Below are positions 16,867 through 25,379 of a stretch of DNA of 64,000 nucleotides, one piece after another. The first letter of the stretch is position 1. The number at the start of each line of letters is the position of its first letter. The stretch is from positions 1-64,000 of the forward strand of contig JBJXGV010000014.1 in NCBI GenBank assembly GCA_046160485.1, written 5' to 3'. This DNA is from JBJXGV01 sp046160485. Lineage in GTDB: Bacteria > Orphanbacterota > Orphanbacteria > JBJXGV01. The notes under the pieces were generated by a model. That model saw nothing but the letters and a program-made list of their open reading frames with translations, was not told where the DNA came from and searched no databases. The position numbers and the translations under genes are program-made.

Positions 16867-18573
16867 TCAGTTCGATCCGCTTAGGAACCACGGCGTGGCG
16901 AACGGCGAGGTCGTGAAGAACGCGATCAGCCTCTCAGCGACTTTCTGCTCGCCCGGCTGCGCGGGATGCGTGCCGTCGCTCTCGAAATCGCCGCGCACCC
17001 ACGTGAGGCCATCGCCGCTCGCGTTCTCGCCGTCCGCCCAGAGGTACGGCCCCCACGCCACCCACGGCGCGACCGTCTCGTAGTTCAGATCGCCCGCCAG
17101 CGAATCCGCGAGCACGCCACCGGCCGCCATCTGCTCGACCTGTGCGCCGATCACCCACTTCACCGCGAAGCCGCTCTCGAAAGCGTACGGCTCCGGATTG
17201 AGCGGGATCGACGCGTAGCCGCCATAGATGCGGCTCGAGACGAAGACCATCTGAAGATTCGGGTATCGGATCTTCAGCGAGCGAAGGATGCGGCCGATCG
17301 AGCGGGCGAGTTCGTGCGCATCCGACGCGACGCTGCTGGCGGCGAGGCCGACCGTCGGCTGGCGATTGCCGGTCTTCAGCCACACGATCTGCACTTGCCG
17401 CTCCGTGAGGCCGCGTGGCGCGAGCACATCGTCGCGCACGCGCGGGTAGTTCGCATCCGTCGGCTCGTCCCAGTTGAGGGCGACCTCCGTGGGTTTTGCG
17501 CCGTTCGCGATCACGAGCTCCTCGCGCCTGTTTCCGAGCGCGGCGGCCATGCCGGTGAAGCTCCACGCATTGCAGGGCGCCGGCGGCTGCATCGTGCACC
17601 ACTCCTGGGTCGTGTTCGACATGCCCACGGACATAAGCACGATCTTGCCCTCGGTGGCCGGCGCGCCCGACGTGTCGAGCGGCGCGATCGCTTGAGCGCG
17701 CGCCGCGCCCTCCGCCGCGTGCTCGCTCGGCGGCTCGTTCGCCCCGCCCGGATAGAGTCCGCCCTGATGACCGAAGTAGACGCGCGTCCCGAGGTCGGGC
17801 AGAGGCCTCATCGTGAGCGTCGTCTCGACAAGGATCGATGCGCTCGTGACGTCTTCGAATCCGGGCGCGGTGAATCGAATGCGGTACTCGCCCGGCGTCC
17901 CCGTAATACGCAGATCGGAGAACGTCGCCGCGCCTCCGATCGTTTCGACCACCCTCACGCTCGTAAGCTCCCCCGGCGGGCCGGAAGCGATGCTCGCGGT
18001 CACGACGACGCCGCTTCGCGTGAGCGGGACGCCGGCACTGTCCTCGAGCTGGATCACGGGATTCGGTATGAGCCGCGCGTCGTTCGGCACGATCGCGGGC
18101 GGCTGCGTCGTGATCCGCAGCCGATCCGTCACGGGCACGGCCGTCGCAGTAAACGTGAGCGGCGCGCCGTCGAGATCGACATCCACGACGACGGTGTTCT
18201 CTCCGGGAGATTCGCCGAGCGTCCAAATGACCGACGCGATGCCATTGTTGTTCGCGTAGACCGTCGAGTCGGACACGCGGCCGCCGCCCGTGGCGACGGA
18301 GAAGGGCACGTCCATGGAGAACGGTGTGCCGAAGTCCGAGAGCACGCGAACGGAGACGGAAATGGGCAGAGGCGCGCCGATGGCGCCGACCTGCTCGTCC
18401 CCCGCGACCTTCTCGATGCTCTTGGGAATCGGGAAGCGGTCGATTTCGGCGATGTTGTCGCCGCACGAGAGCATCGAGCACACGAGCGCCAAGGTCGACG
18501 CCCCGCGCGCGATTCGGCGCGACTGCGCAGACCAGATCCCGCCACCGCGAGGTGAGGGAGCGCCCGCTATCAT
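16867..18573 (-). CDS. Lipoprotein with Ig-like region and SGNH-hydrolase-like domain
   Basis: A 568-residue protein. The start ATG 18573 overlaps the stop of the upstream peptidase gene (ATGA). A lipobox MLSC places the lipidated Cys near residue 37. Residues about 50-260 carry two or more Ig-like/Big_1-type beta modules (GGGRVSDSTVYANNNGIASVIWT, GPPGELTSVRVVET). The C-terminal half starts VYFGHQGGLYPGG, contains VLMSVGMSNTTQEW where SGNH enzymes have the GDS nucleophile block, and ends with DGTHPAQPGEQKVAERL, the DxxH block. An esterase/sialate-type activity in the periplasm or on the surface is possible, but the first block is atypical. The open frame continues upstream antisense-free through the peptidase gene in another reading frame and should not be annotated as one 1019-residue protein. 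Confidence 0.72.
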   Translation of the reverse strand: MIAGAPSPRGGGIWSAQSRRIARGASTLALVCSMLSCGDNIAEIDRFPIPKSIEKVAGDEQVGAIGAPLPISVSVRVLSDFGTPFSMDVPFSVATGGGRVSDSTVYANNNGIASVIWTLGESPGENTVVVDVDLDGAPLTFTATAVPVTDRLRITTQPPAIVPNDARLIPNPVIQLEDSAGVPLTRSGVVVTASIASGPPGELTSVRVVETIGGAATFSDLRITGTPGEYRIRFTAPGFEDVTSASILVETTLTMRPLPDLGTRVYFGHQGGLYPGGANEPPSEHAAEGAARAQAIAPLDTSGAPATEGKIVLMSVGMSNTTQEWCTMQPPAPCNAWSFTGMAAALGNRREELVIANGAKPTEVALNWDEPTDANYPRVRDDVLAPRGLTERQVQIVWLKTGNRQPTVGLAASSVASDAHELARSIGRILRSLKIRYPNLQMVFVSSRIYGGYASIPLNPEPYAFESGFAVKWVIGAQVEQMAAGGVLADSLAGDLNYETVAPWVAWGPYLWADGENASGDGLTWVRGDFESDGTHPAQPGEQKVAERLIAFFTTSPFATPWFLSGSN

Positions 18574-20252
18574 GGCGCGAGTCCGAGAACAGCCGTCCCT
18601 TGCTCGAACACGATGTCGACAGGGATGCCGGCGCCCGCGAGGCGCGCGAGATCGCCTTCGAGCGTGGCGTCGATCGCGCCCATCTCGGTGAGGTAGCGCG
18701 TCACGGCGTCGTAGTCGCCGTCGCCCTGCATGACGAGGATCTTGGCCGAGAGCGCGTCGATCGCCGCGCGCATCTTCTCGGGGTCGACACGGTAGCGCCC
18801 GCTCGCCGCGTCGCGCTGGAACGCGCCGTTCTCCTCGAAGAAGTTGAAGCACGCCACGTTCGCGCGCGCGTGCGCGCTCGACGCGCCGAAGCGGATCGAG
18901 CGGAAGATCCCCGTCATGAACGTGACGTAGTTGTCCATCACGTTCGCGGCGCCCTCCATCTCTCCGCGCGCCGTGAGCCGATCGACCATGTACAGCCCGA
19001 GGATGTCCGCTTTCCCCTCTTCGATCGCGCCGGCCCGTTCCTTCAGCGCCTCGCGCACGAGCCCCCGCCCGTTGATCGTGTTCTTGATACCGAGGCCGTG
19101 CGCCACCTCGTGGAACATCGTGTTGCCGAAGAACGCGTCGAACGTGACGTGCGCGCTCTGCGACGGATCGATGAGTTGCTCGGCGATCGGCAACATGATC
19201 GCGTCGAACTTGGCGCGCATCGCGTTCTTGAGCTGAAGCCGCCGCGTCCCCTTCTCGAGCTGCACCGTCTCGTCGTTCGGCAAATTGATCGCGATCGTCT
19301 TCGCGCCGGCGTTCGCATCGCCGGCGTAGTAGATCGCGTCGTACGCGTTGAGATCGGAGTCGGTGCCGGGCGACTCCTTCTTGTACGCCGCGTCGACGGG
19401 CAGCCCGCGTTGGAGATCGGGCAGGAGCGCCGCGTAGCGCTCGAGACGCTGGCTCCACTCGCGATCCTTCACGAGCACGAACGCCTCGTGCGACGCCTTG
19501 TAGCCGAACATCTCGTCCTCGTACGTTTCGATCGGGCCGATGACGACGTCGATGCCGTTCGTCTTCATGTCGAGCCACGCGCGGTCGCTCTCGCGATACT
19601 CGTCGGTCAGGAGAGCCTCGGCGCGCAGCTCCAGATAGCGCTTCAGGCCCGCGTCCTCGGCGAGAGCCGCGGCCTCGCGCAGGAGCGCGGCCGCGCGCGT
19701 CACCGGCTCGCGGAACGCGACGTGATACGGAACCGGCTCGAGCGCGCCCGACGCGTCGCGCCGCACGAGCGTGTAGAGGCTCTTGAGCGCATCGGCGCGA
19801 GCGCCGCCCGCGGCGACCGCCTTTTCCATCTCCTCCTTCGTCATATCGCGTGGATAGAAGTTCGCGCCTGCGGGCTTCGGGCCGACGTTGTCGACGAACG
19901 GCTTGTTCCCATCCAGTCGATCCCACGGCCCGTAATTGATCTCGATGTAGCGCCGTGTCGAGTGGTCCGAGGACGCGCTGAGCACGCTGTCGCCGATGCT
20001 CGATACCTCTTGCCAGAAGATCTCGTCCATCGCGCGCGCGGCTTCGATGAGGAGCGGGATCATCTGGCGCTCCTTCTCGCTGAGCACGGTCAGGTCGGTC
20101 GTCAGCGGGACGGTCTTGTACTTCTTCAGCCCCAACATGGCCTCCGTGTTGAGCGTTTGCGTTGTGGTCTGTGCGCGGGGGGTCGCAGGCGCCGTTACGA
20201 GGAAGAACGCGCCCGCGGCCGCGAGCATGAAGCGCCCGAAAATTCGTCGCAT
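18570..20252 (-). CDS. M49-like zinc metallopeptidase (dipeptidyl-peptidase III relative), exported
   Basis: A 560-residue protein with a signal peptide (RRIFGRFMLAAAGAFFLV ... APATPRAQ). Zinc ligands appear as HEVAHG at residues 381-386 and EEGKAD at about 411-416, the spacing and pairing seen in M49 family and related bacterial DPP III-like proteins; classic DPP III has HELLGH. It likely cleaves dipeptides or short peptides in the periplasm. ATG 20252 is chosen for AGGAGA at about 20257-20262; the frame is open to 20336. Its stop overlaps the start of the lipoprotein gene by four bases, so the pair is co-translated. Confidence 0.85.
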   Translation of the reverse strand: MRRIFGRFMLAAAGAFFLVTAPATPRAQTTTQTLNTEAMLGLKKYKTVPLTTDLTVLSEKERQMIPLLIEAARAMDEIFWQEVSSIGDSVLSASSDHSTRRYIEINYGPWDRLDGNKPFVDNVGPKPAGANFYPRDMTKEEMEKAVAAGGARADALKSLYTLVRRDASGALEPVPYHVAFREPVTRAAALLREAAALAEDAGLKRYLELRAEALLTDEYRESDRAWLDMKTNGIDVVIGPIETYEDEMFGYKASHEAFVLVKDREWSQRLERYAALLPDLQRGLPVDAAYKKESPGTDSDLNAYDAIYYAGDANAGAKTIAINLPNDETVQLEKGTRRLQLKNAMRAKFDAIMLPIAEQLIDPSQSAHVTFDAFFGNTMFHEVAHGLGIKNTINGRGLVREALKERAGAIEEGKADILGLYMVDRLTARGEMEGAANVMDNYVTFMTGIFRSIRFGASSAHARANVACFNFFEENGAFQRDAASGRYRVDPEKMRAAIDALSAKILVMQGDGDYDAVTRYLTEMGAIDATLEGDLARLAGAGIPVDIVFEQGTAVLGLAP

Positions 20253-20336
20253 ATCGTCTCCTGTGGGTAAGCGAGTCACGCGGAGTCTGATGCCGGGATT
20301 ATAGCGGACCGCCGGAACGTGGCACCCGAGTTTCAA

Positions 20337-20480
20337 TCACGGCTCGAGAAACCGCAGGTGGCGGAGGATGGCGGCGATGACGGCGGGATCGAGGATAAAG
20401 GACGCGATGCGCGTCTCGGCGCCGCAGCGCGGGCAGCGAAGGGGGTCGACCTCGAAGATGCGCCGACGTAGCTCCGCCCA
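20337..20480 (-). pseudogene. C-terminal remnant of an IS91-family-like transposase
   Basis: A 47-codon fragment reading W-A-E-L-R-R-R-I-F-E-V-D-P-L-R-C-P-R-C-G, then ETRIASFILDPAVIAAILR and HLRFLEP, stop. This is the zinc-ribbon tail (EVDPLxCPxCG...IxxFIxDPxVIxxIL) that ends many IS91-like Y1 transposases. No upstream transposase sequence remains, so it is a fossil. It sits in the 330-bp gap between the divergent M49-like and sorting-domain genes. Confidence 0.72.
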
Positions 20481-20582
20481 ACCTGCAGTGCTGTGCGATT
20501 GGCGCCTGCCCCATCGTTATCAAATTAGGTAGTAGAGCGATCCGCGGGAACGCGTCACCCTAGTCGCCACTGGAGGTTCTCA

Positions 20583-21812
20583 ATGCGCAGTTTATGCTCG
20601 GCAACGGTGGTCCTCACCACGCTGGTGTTTTGCCCCATCGCCGCCGCACAGCTCCCGACCGTGGAGACCGGCGGTGCCGTCTCGATCTACGCCACATTTC
20701 CCACGGACCCGGGGGTCATTTCCTTCGACGCGACCGACAACCTGTTTGTCGGCAACCTCAACAACCCAGGGCCGCCGGACGTGGCGACGGTCGTCTGGGT
20801 GGTGAGCCCGATCGACTCGTCGATCGACAGCTGCGCTACGGTTGCCGACCCCGACGCCGTGTATGTCGACCGGAACGGATTGATCTCCAGCCCGGGCACG
20901 CTCCTCGTCGGGGGATGGATCTTTGGCACGATGACTGGCCAGGTCGTGGGGGTGCCGGTGGGCTGCGGCGTACCGAGCCAGATTGCCTCCGGCGGGTGTC
21001 TGGGGAACATCCACACGATTGCCGAGGACTCGCTCGGGCGACTCTATGTAACCAACGGCAGCGAGTTGACCGTCTGCGTGTGGAACGGCGTGAGCTGGAG
21101 CCAGTTTCTGCCTCCGGCTCCGGGTATCCCGAGAATCGCGATCGACGGAGTCGACATCTACGTCTCCGCGGGCGGGATCGTCCGGCGATACGACACCGAT
21201 GGCACGCTCGTCGATGCGGCGTTCACCACCGGCGCGGTCCATTCGATTGGTCCCTCCGGATCCGAGTTCGAGGGCGTCATCGTCGAGCGGACCGACCTGC
21301 TCCTCGCCGTCGACCCGGTCACCAAGGCTGAAACCCGAATTCTCTCGGGGACCGGATCCACAGGCATCATGGTGACCTTCGATTCCGCCGGCGACCTCTA
21401 CATGTCCCAGGGAGGCGAGTTCGATCGCATCCTGCACGTGACCCAGTCCCTGCCGACCGGGGTGGGTGAAGCACCCATCGCTGGCGACGGACGCTCGCCG
21501 CTCGGCGAGACGCGCGGGACGCCCAGTCTGGCGGCCGACCGGGATGTCGTCGCGTATCCGAATCCGGGGTCTGGTCTCATTCACATCGTCTACCGCGTGC
21601 CTGACGATCGAGCGATCGAGCTCGCGGTCTTCGACGTGAGCGGTCGCCGCGTTCGCTCGGTGGCGTCCGGGCGATTCCAAGTCGGCGTCCAGACAGCCGA
21701 GTGGGACGGTCGAGACGAGTCCGGCGTTTCCGTCGCGGCCGGCACGTACTTCGCTCGCCTCACGGGGAACGGCGTCGCGAATGCCACGGAGCGATTGACG
21801 ATCGTTCGATGA
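20583..21812 (+). CDS. Exported NHL-like propeller protein with FlgD-like sorting domain
   Basis: A 409-residue protein with signal peptide (LCSATVVLTTLVFCPIAAAQ). The body has short beta-repeats with DxxxNLFVGN, DSLGRLYVTN, DGVDIYVSAGG and DSAGDLYMSQGG, which resembles an NHL/SMP-30-like propeller. The C-terminal 85 residues form the sorting tail: AYPNPGSGLIHIVY, VFDVSGRRVRSV, WDGRDESGVSVAAGTYFARL. ATG 20583 has GGAGG about seven bases upstream. No active-site motif recognised. Confidence 0.83.
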   Translation: MRSLCSATVVLTTLVFCPIAAAQLPTVETGGAVSIYATFPTDPGVISFDATDNLFVGNLNNPGPPDVATVVWVVSPIDSSIDSCATVADPDAVYVDRNGLISSPGTLLVGGWIFGTMTGQVVGVPVGCGVPSQIASGGCLGNIHTIAEDSLGRLYVTNGSELTVCVWNGVSWSQFLPPAPGIPRIAIDGVDIYVSAGGIVRRYDTDGTLVDAAFTTGAVHSIGPSGSEFEGVIVERTDLLLAVDPVTKAETRILSGTGSTGIMVTFDSAGDLYMSQGGEFDRILHVTQSLPTGVGEAPIAGDGRSPLGETRGTPSLAADRDVVAYPNPGSGLIHIVYRVPDDRAIELAVFDVSGRRVRSVASGRFQVGVQTAEWDGRDESGVSVAAGTYFARLTGNGVANATERLTIVR

Positions 21813-22026
21813 ACCTCCGTCTATCCTCGGCGAACGGTGATCAGGTGACGGAGAGGGTGACGGTTGTGCGGCGGATCGCACGCCGTCTCCAGGTCGCTGT
21901 CTCTTAGAACGAGCGACCGCAGCACGCCAATCGAGCCGTCCTTGCGCGCCTCGCGCTTGGCGAAGCGAATGACGAGTCGGCCGCTCTCGCGAGATGCATC
22001 TTCGTCGAGCAGATATCAGGTCTACC

Positions 22027-22062
22027 TCGGATCGCGTCGAACACGACCTTGAACTGCCGATC
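22027..22062 (-). pseudogene. Untranslated remainder of the ORF6N gene
   Basis: Immediately after the TAA stop of the ORF6N gene, the same frame reads DRQFKVVFDAIR. This matches the C-terminal helix usually fused to LEKKY in this family, and similarity fades after the Arg. The stretch 21813-22026 beyond it shows no supported gene. Confidence 0.65.
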
Positions 22063-22482
22063 TTACTTGCCTTCCAGTTCGGCGAGTTTCTGCGCCAAGT
22101 CAGCGTGTGTCGCCAGGAGCTGCCGGAGCTTCACGAACGTCCGCATGATCGCGAGGTTGACGAGTACCGCGCGCTTGCTCGTGAGCACGCTGGACAACAT
22201 GGCGACACCTTGCTCCGTGAAGACGTAGGGCCGGTAACGGCGGCCGCCCCAGAATCTTGAGGCGCCAAAATGGCGCCTCAAGATCGCAAACTCCTCCGCG
22301 GTAAGCTGAAACATGAAGTCTTCGGGAAAGCGCTCGATGTTTCTTCGCACCTGGCGCGTGAGAACTTTGGTCTCCACGCCGTAGAGTTCGGCGAGGTCGG
22401 AATCGAGCAAGACCTTCTCGCCGCGAAAGAGGAGAATTTTCTGCTCGATGCGCTCGGCAGGGATGAGTGCGGAGTGTTTCAT
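22063..22482 (-). CDS. ORF6N-domain DNA-binding protein, truncated by a nonsense codon
   Basis: A 139-residue ORF6N (phage antirepressor-type) protein. It opens with IPAERIEQKILLFRGEKVLLD, DLAELYGVETKVLTRQVRRN and RFPEDFMFQLT, then RRYRPYVFTEQGVAMLSSVL and the C-terminal helix with LAQKLAELEGK. The stop is TAA, and the same frame continues downstream as D-R-Q-F-K-V-V-F-D-A-I-R (22027-22062), the usual family ending in which the stop position is a Tyr. One base change has therefore removed the tail. A perfect palindrome lies inside the gene (22254-22284). These genes often come with phage or mobile DNA; the IS91-like fossil is about 1.6 kb away. Confidence 0.85.
   Translation of the reverse strand: MKHSALIPAERIEQKILLFRGEKVLLDSDLAELYGVETKVLTRQVRRNIERFPEDFMFQLTAEEFAILRRHFGASRFWGGRRYRPYVFTEQGVAMLSSVLTSKRAVLVNLAIMRTFVKLRQLLATHADLAQKLAELEGK
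22254..22284. repeat. Perfect 13-bp inverted repeat inside the ORF6N gene
   Basis: ATCTTGAGGCGCC (22254-22266), loop AAAAT, GGCGCCTCAAGAT (22272-22284). It encodes part of the poorly conserved segment before GGRRYRPYVF. On either strand it would form a strong hairpin in mRNA. Confidence 0.85.
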
Positions 22483-22574
22483 GGTCCCGATATCGCAGCA
22501 GAAACCGAGCCATCAGGCTCGCGAACATGGCGCGAGCGCGCGCAAGACAGCGAGGCGCGTGTCGGCGGAGAACG

Positions 22575-25232
22575 TCAGCGCGGCAGCGCCGCGGCCCAGT
22601 CCGAGAAAAGTCGGATCGTGCGGTGCGGTGCGGCGGCGGCCTCGCTCACCAAGATCCGCTCACCATCCGCGCTCATGGCCAAGCCCGTGATTCCAGTCGA
22701 AAGCGTGACGAGCGGGCGTGGAACGCCGGGGCGGAACTCGTCGCCCGCCTCGATCGGCACCGACATCAGCGTCCCGCCGCGATTGTAGATCAGTTCCTTC
22801 CCGCCGCGAGTCCAGCGCGGGAATAAGCCGCCATCGCGCGAAACGCGCACCTTTTTTCCCGGGTTCGGAAACGACTGAACGTAGACGTCGGTCCCGCCGG
22901 ATTCGTTCGACATGTAGGCAAGCCACCGTCCATCGGGCGACACGCGGGCACGCGCCTCATGGAACGGCGTCTGAAGATAGGGCGCTGGCTTGCGCTCGCC
23001 GCGCATCGGGAGAAGCCAGAGGTCGTTGCCCATCGATGCCGTGGTGGTGTGGAAGACGACGAACTCTCCGTCAGGCGACCAATCGTTGACATACTTGAAC
23101 TGCGCGTCGGTCGTGGGCACCAACTCCGGCTCGCCCCCGCCGTCCGCACTTCCGACGTAAATCTCCGAGCGGCCGCTCTGCTTCGACACGAACGCCATCT
23201 GCCGGCCATCCGGGGACCATGCGATGGTCGCCTCGGTCGACATCGTCGGTGCGAACCGCGTCGGCATCGAGCGCTCGAGGTCGATGATCCAGAGGTCGGT
23301 TCCGTTCATGGCGGCCACGCGCCGTTCGTCCGGAGAGAATCGCCGCACTCCCCATCGACCCGCGGGAAGGGCGAGCGGCTCTTGCGCCGCGCCGGTGCGG
23401 TCGAGCCACTTCAGTTGAGTCGGGGGGGACTCGTTCCGAAGAACGACGAAGCGGCCGTTCCTCGAGGGCGACGCGACCGGCTCGGCGTCCGTGTCGGACA
23501 ATTCGGGCGCGCTGCCGATCGCGACGGCATCACCGGAAAGCGTGAGGCGCTGCACGTCGAACGGCTGCGCCATGATCTGGCTTTCGCGCGCGAACAGGAG
23601 GTAGCCGGGCTCAGCGTAGACCGCAGCGGAACCGGCCGTCAGAACGTGCTTCACCGTCTTCGACCGCAACGAGCCGACGTACGTGTCCCAACCCTTCGGC
23701 CCCGGCGGAAGCGCGACGAAGAGAAAGTGATCGCCATCGGGAAGAAACCACGGGAATCGGTGAGACGTTTCGTGCCGCGTGGAGTCGAGCGCCGTGGCCG
23801 GCGTCACCTCGCCGCCGCCCGCCGAGACGCGGACGAGCGGTCCCTCGGGAGCGGGCGCGAAGACGATCACACCGTCGCGGTTCCACGTCCCGCCGCGTCC
23901 GACCCCCGCGTCGCAGAGCGTCGATGGTGTCCCGCCGTCGATCGATATCTTCCTGAGCTTTCTATCGGTGGAGAAGTAGCCCACCGCGCGGCTGTCGGCG
24001 GACCAGAACATGGGCGCGGCGGCAACGACCCGCGTGTCCGGCAGAACCCGTGCCGCTTCGGAGCCCAGGGGCCGCACCCAGATCGACCAGCCGGCGGAGT
24101 CCGCGGCGAGGAAGGCGACCGTGCGCCCGTCCGGCGAGAGACCGACCCCGGACCAGTATTGGTCGAGATTCGTTCCTACGGGCGGCAGGATATCCGTCAG
24201 AATCGGATCGAGCGCGCGCGGCCGCGCGCGAACAGCGAGGAGCGAAACCGCAGCGATCGCCGCGGCGAGGCTCACCGCCGCGAGCGCCCACGCGATGCGC
24301 TCGCGGCTCTTCCGCTTCGCCGCCACGGGCGCGGCGACGCCGGCCGCGGACCCCGCCTCGCGAATCCACTCGAGCTGGAGCTTCACGTCGTGCGCGGTTT
24401 GGATTCGCTCGTCGGGATCCTTCGCCAGGCTCGCGCGCACGAGGCGATCGAGCGCGGGCGGGCTCATCGGCGCGATCGTCGAGATCGGCGGCGGCTCCGC
24501 GGTCATGATCGACGAGATGAGCGAGGCCTGGCTCTTGCCGCCGAACGCACGCTTGCCCGTCGCCATCTCGTAGAGCACGCAGCCGAGCGCCCACAGGTCG
24601 GTGCGCGCGTCGGCGTCGCGGCCCTCGAGCTGCTCCGGCGCCATGTAGACGAACGTGCCGACGATCGTCCCCTCGGCCGTCAGCGGCTGGCTCATCGTCG
24701 GCGATTGCGAGAGCGCCGCGATCGTGACGCTCGTGCCGCTCCCCGCGCCCGCCATGCCCGTCGCGCGAGCGAGCCCGAAGTCCATCAGCTTCGCGCCACT
24801 CTTCGTGAGCATCACGTTCGCGGGCTTCAGATCGCGATGCACGATGCCGGCGCGGTGCGCGCGATCGAGCGCGTCGGCGATCTCCGAGCCCAGCTTGAGC
24901 ACCTGCTCCAGAGCGAGCGCGCCCTTCGCGAGGCGATCCGCGAGCGTCTCCCCTTCGATGAGTTCCATCACCAGGTAGTCGGTAGCGCCTTCGCGACCGA
25001 CGTCGTGCAGCGTGCAGATGTGCGGATGATTGAGGCTCGAGATCGTTTTCGCCTCGCGCTCGAAGCGCGCGCGCACCTCGGGCTCCGCCGAGAGATGCTC
25101 CGGCAGCACCTTCACCGCGACGTCGCGGCCGAGCCGCGTGTCGCGCGCGCGGTAGACCTCGCCCATGCCGCCCGCGCCGAGCGGCGCGAGAATCTCGTAA
25201 GGGCCGAGCTTGGTTCCGGAGGCGAGCAGCAT
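22575..25232 (-). CDS. Hanks-type Ser/Thr protein kinase with periplasmic TolB/WD40-like propeller
   Basis: An 885-residue kinase. The catalytic domain (about 10-275) has GAGGMGEVY, Lys41 in VAVKV, HRDLKPANV at 132-140, DFG at 151-153 and APEQLEGR. A single transmembrane helix lies near 320-342 (RIAWALAAVSLAAAIAAVSLL). The outer part is a TolB/WD40-like propeller with repeated SPDGR motifs (GLSPDGRTVAFLA, FSPDERRVAAM, WSPDGRQMAFVS, VSPDGRWLAYMS). It would sense an extracytoplasmic ligand and phosphorylate cytosolic proteins. ATG 25232 opens at the family's conserved N-terminus; the longer frame starts with GTG 25259. Neither has an evident ribosome-binding site. Confidence 0.92.
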   Translation of the reverse strand: MLLASGTKLGPYEILAPLGAGGMGEVYRARDTRLGRDVAVKVLPEHLSAEPEVRARFEREAKTISSLNHPHICTLHDVGREGATDYLVMELIEGETLADRLAKGALALEQVLKLGSEIADALDRAHRAGIVHRDLKPANVMLTKSGAKLMDFGLARATGMAGAGSGTSVTIAALSQSPTMSQPLTAEGTIVGTFVYMAPEQLEGRDADARTDLWALGCVLYEMATGKRAFGGKSQASLISSIMTAEPPPISTIAPMSPPALDRLVRASLAKDPDERIQTAHDVKLQLEWIREAGSAAGVAAPVAAKRKSRERIAWALAAVSLAAAIAAVSLLAVRARPRALDPILTDILPPVGTNLDQYWSGVGLSPDGRTVAFLAADSAGWSIWVRPLGSEAARVLPDTRVVAAAPMFWSADSRAVGYFSTDRKLRKISIDGGTPSTLCDAGVGRGGTWNRDGVIVFAPAPEGPLVRVSAGGGEVTPATALDSTRHETSHRFPWFLPDGDHFLFVALPPGPKGWDTYVGSLRSKTVKHVLTAGSAAVYAEPGYLLFARESQIMAQPFDVQRLTLSGDAVAIGSAPELSDTDAEPVASPSRNGRFVVLRNESPPTQLKWLDRTGAAQEPLALPAGRWGVRRFSPDERRVAAMNGTDLWIIDLERSMPTRFAPTMSTEATIAWSPDGRQMAFVSKQSGRSEIYVGSADGGGEPELVPTTDAQFKYVNDWSPDGEFVVFHTTTASMGNDLWLLPMRGERKPAPYLQTPFHEARARVSPDGRWLAYMSNESGGTDVYVQSFPNPGKKVRVSRDGGLFPRWTRGGKELIYNRGGTLMSVPIEAGDEFRPGVPRPLVTLSTGITGLAMSADGERILVSEAAAAPHRTIRLFSDWAAALPR

Positions 25233-25379
25233 CGGGCGGCGAGTGTAATCGAGACACACCGCGGCGTGCGAGCATCATCGCCAAGCATCCTCGCGAGACG
25301 ATCAACTTCATCATCGCGGAGTGTGTTCGAAACGCGCGCCGGGCGCGAACGTGATCACGCGCCGATCATCAAGCCCCTG

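Noticed and set aside
16867..19926. Single 1019-codon minus-strand frame
   Set aside because: Its first half overlaps the M49-like gene in another frame and is Arg-rich noise; the real lipoprotein starts at ATG 18573.
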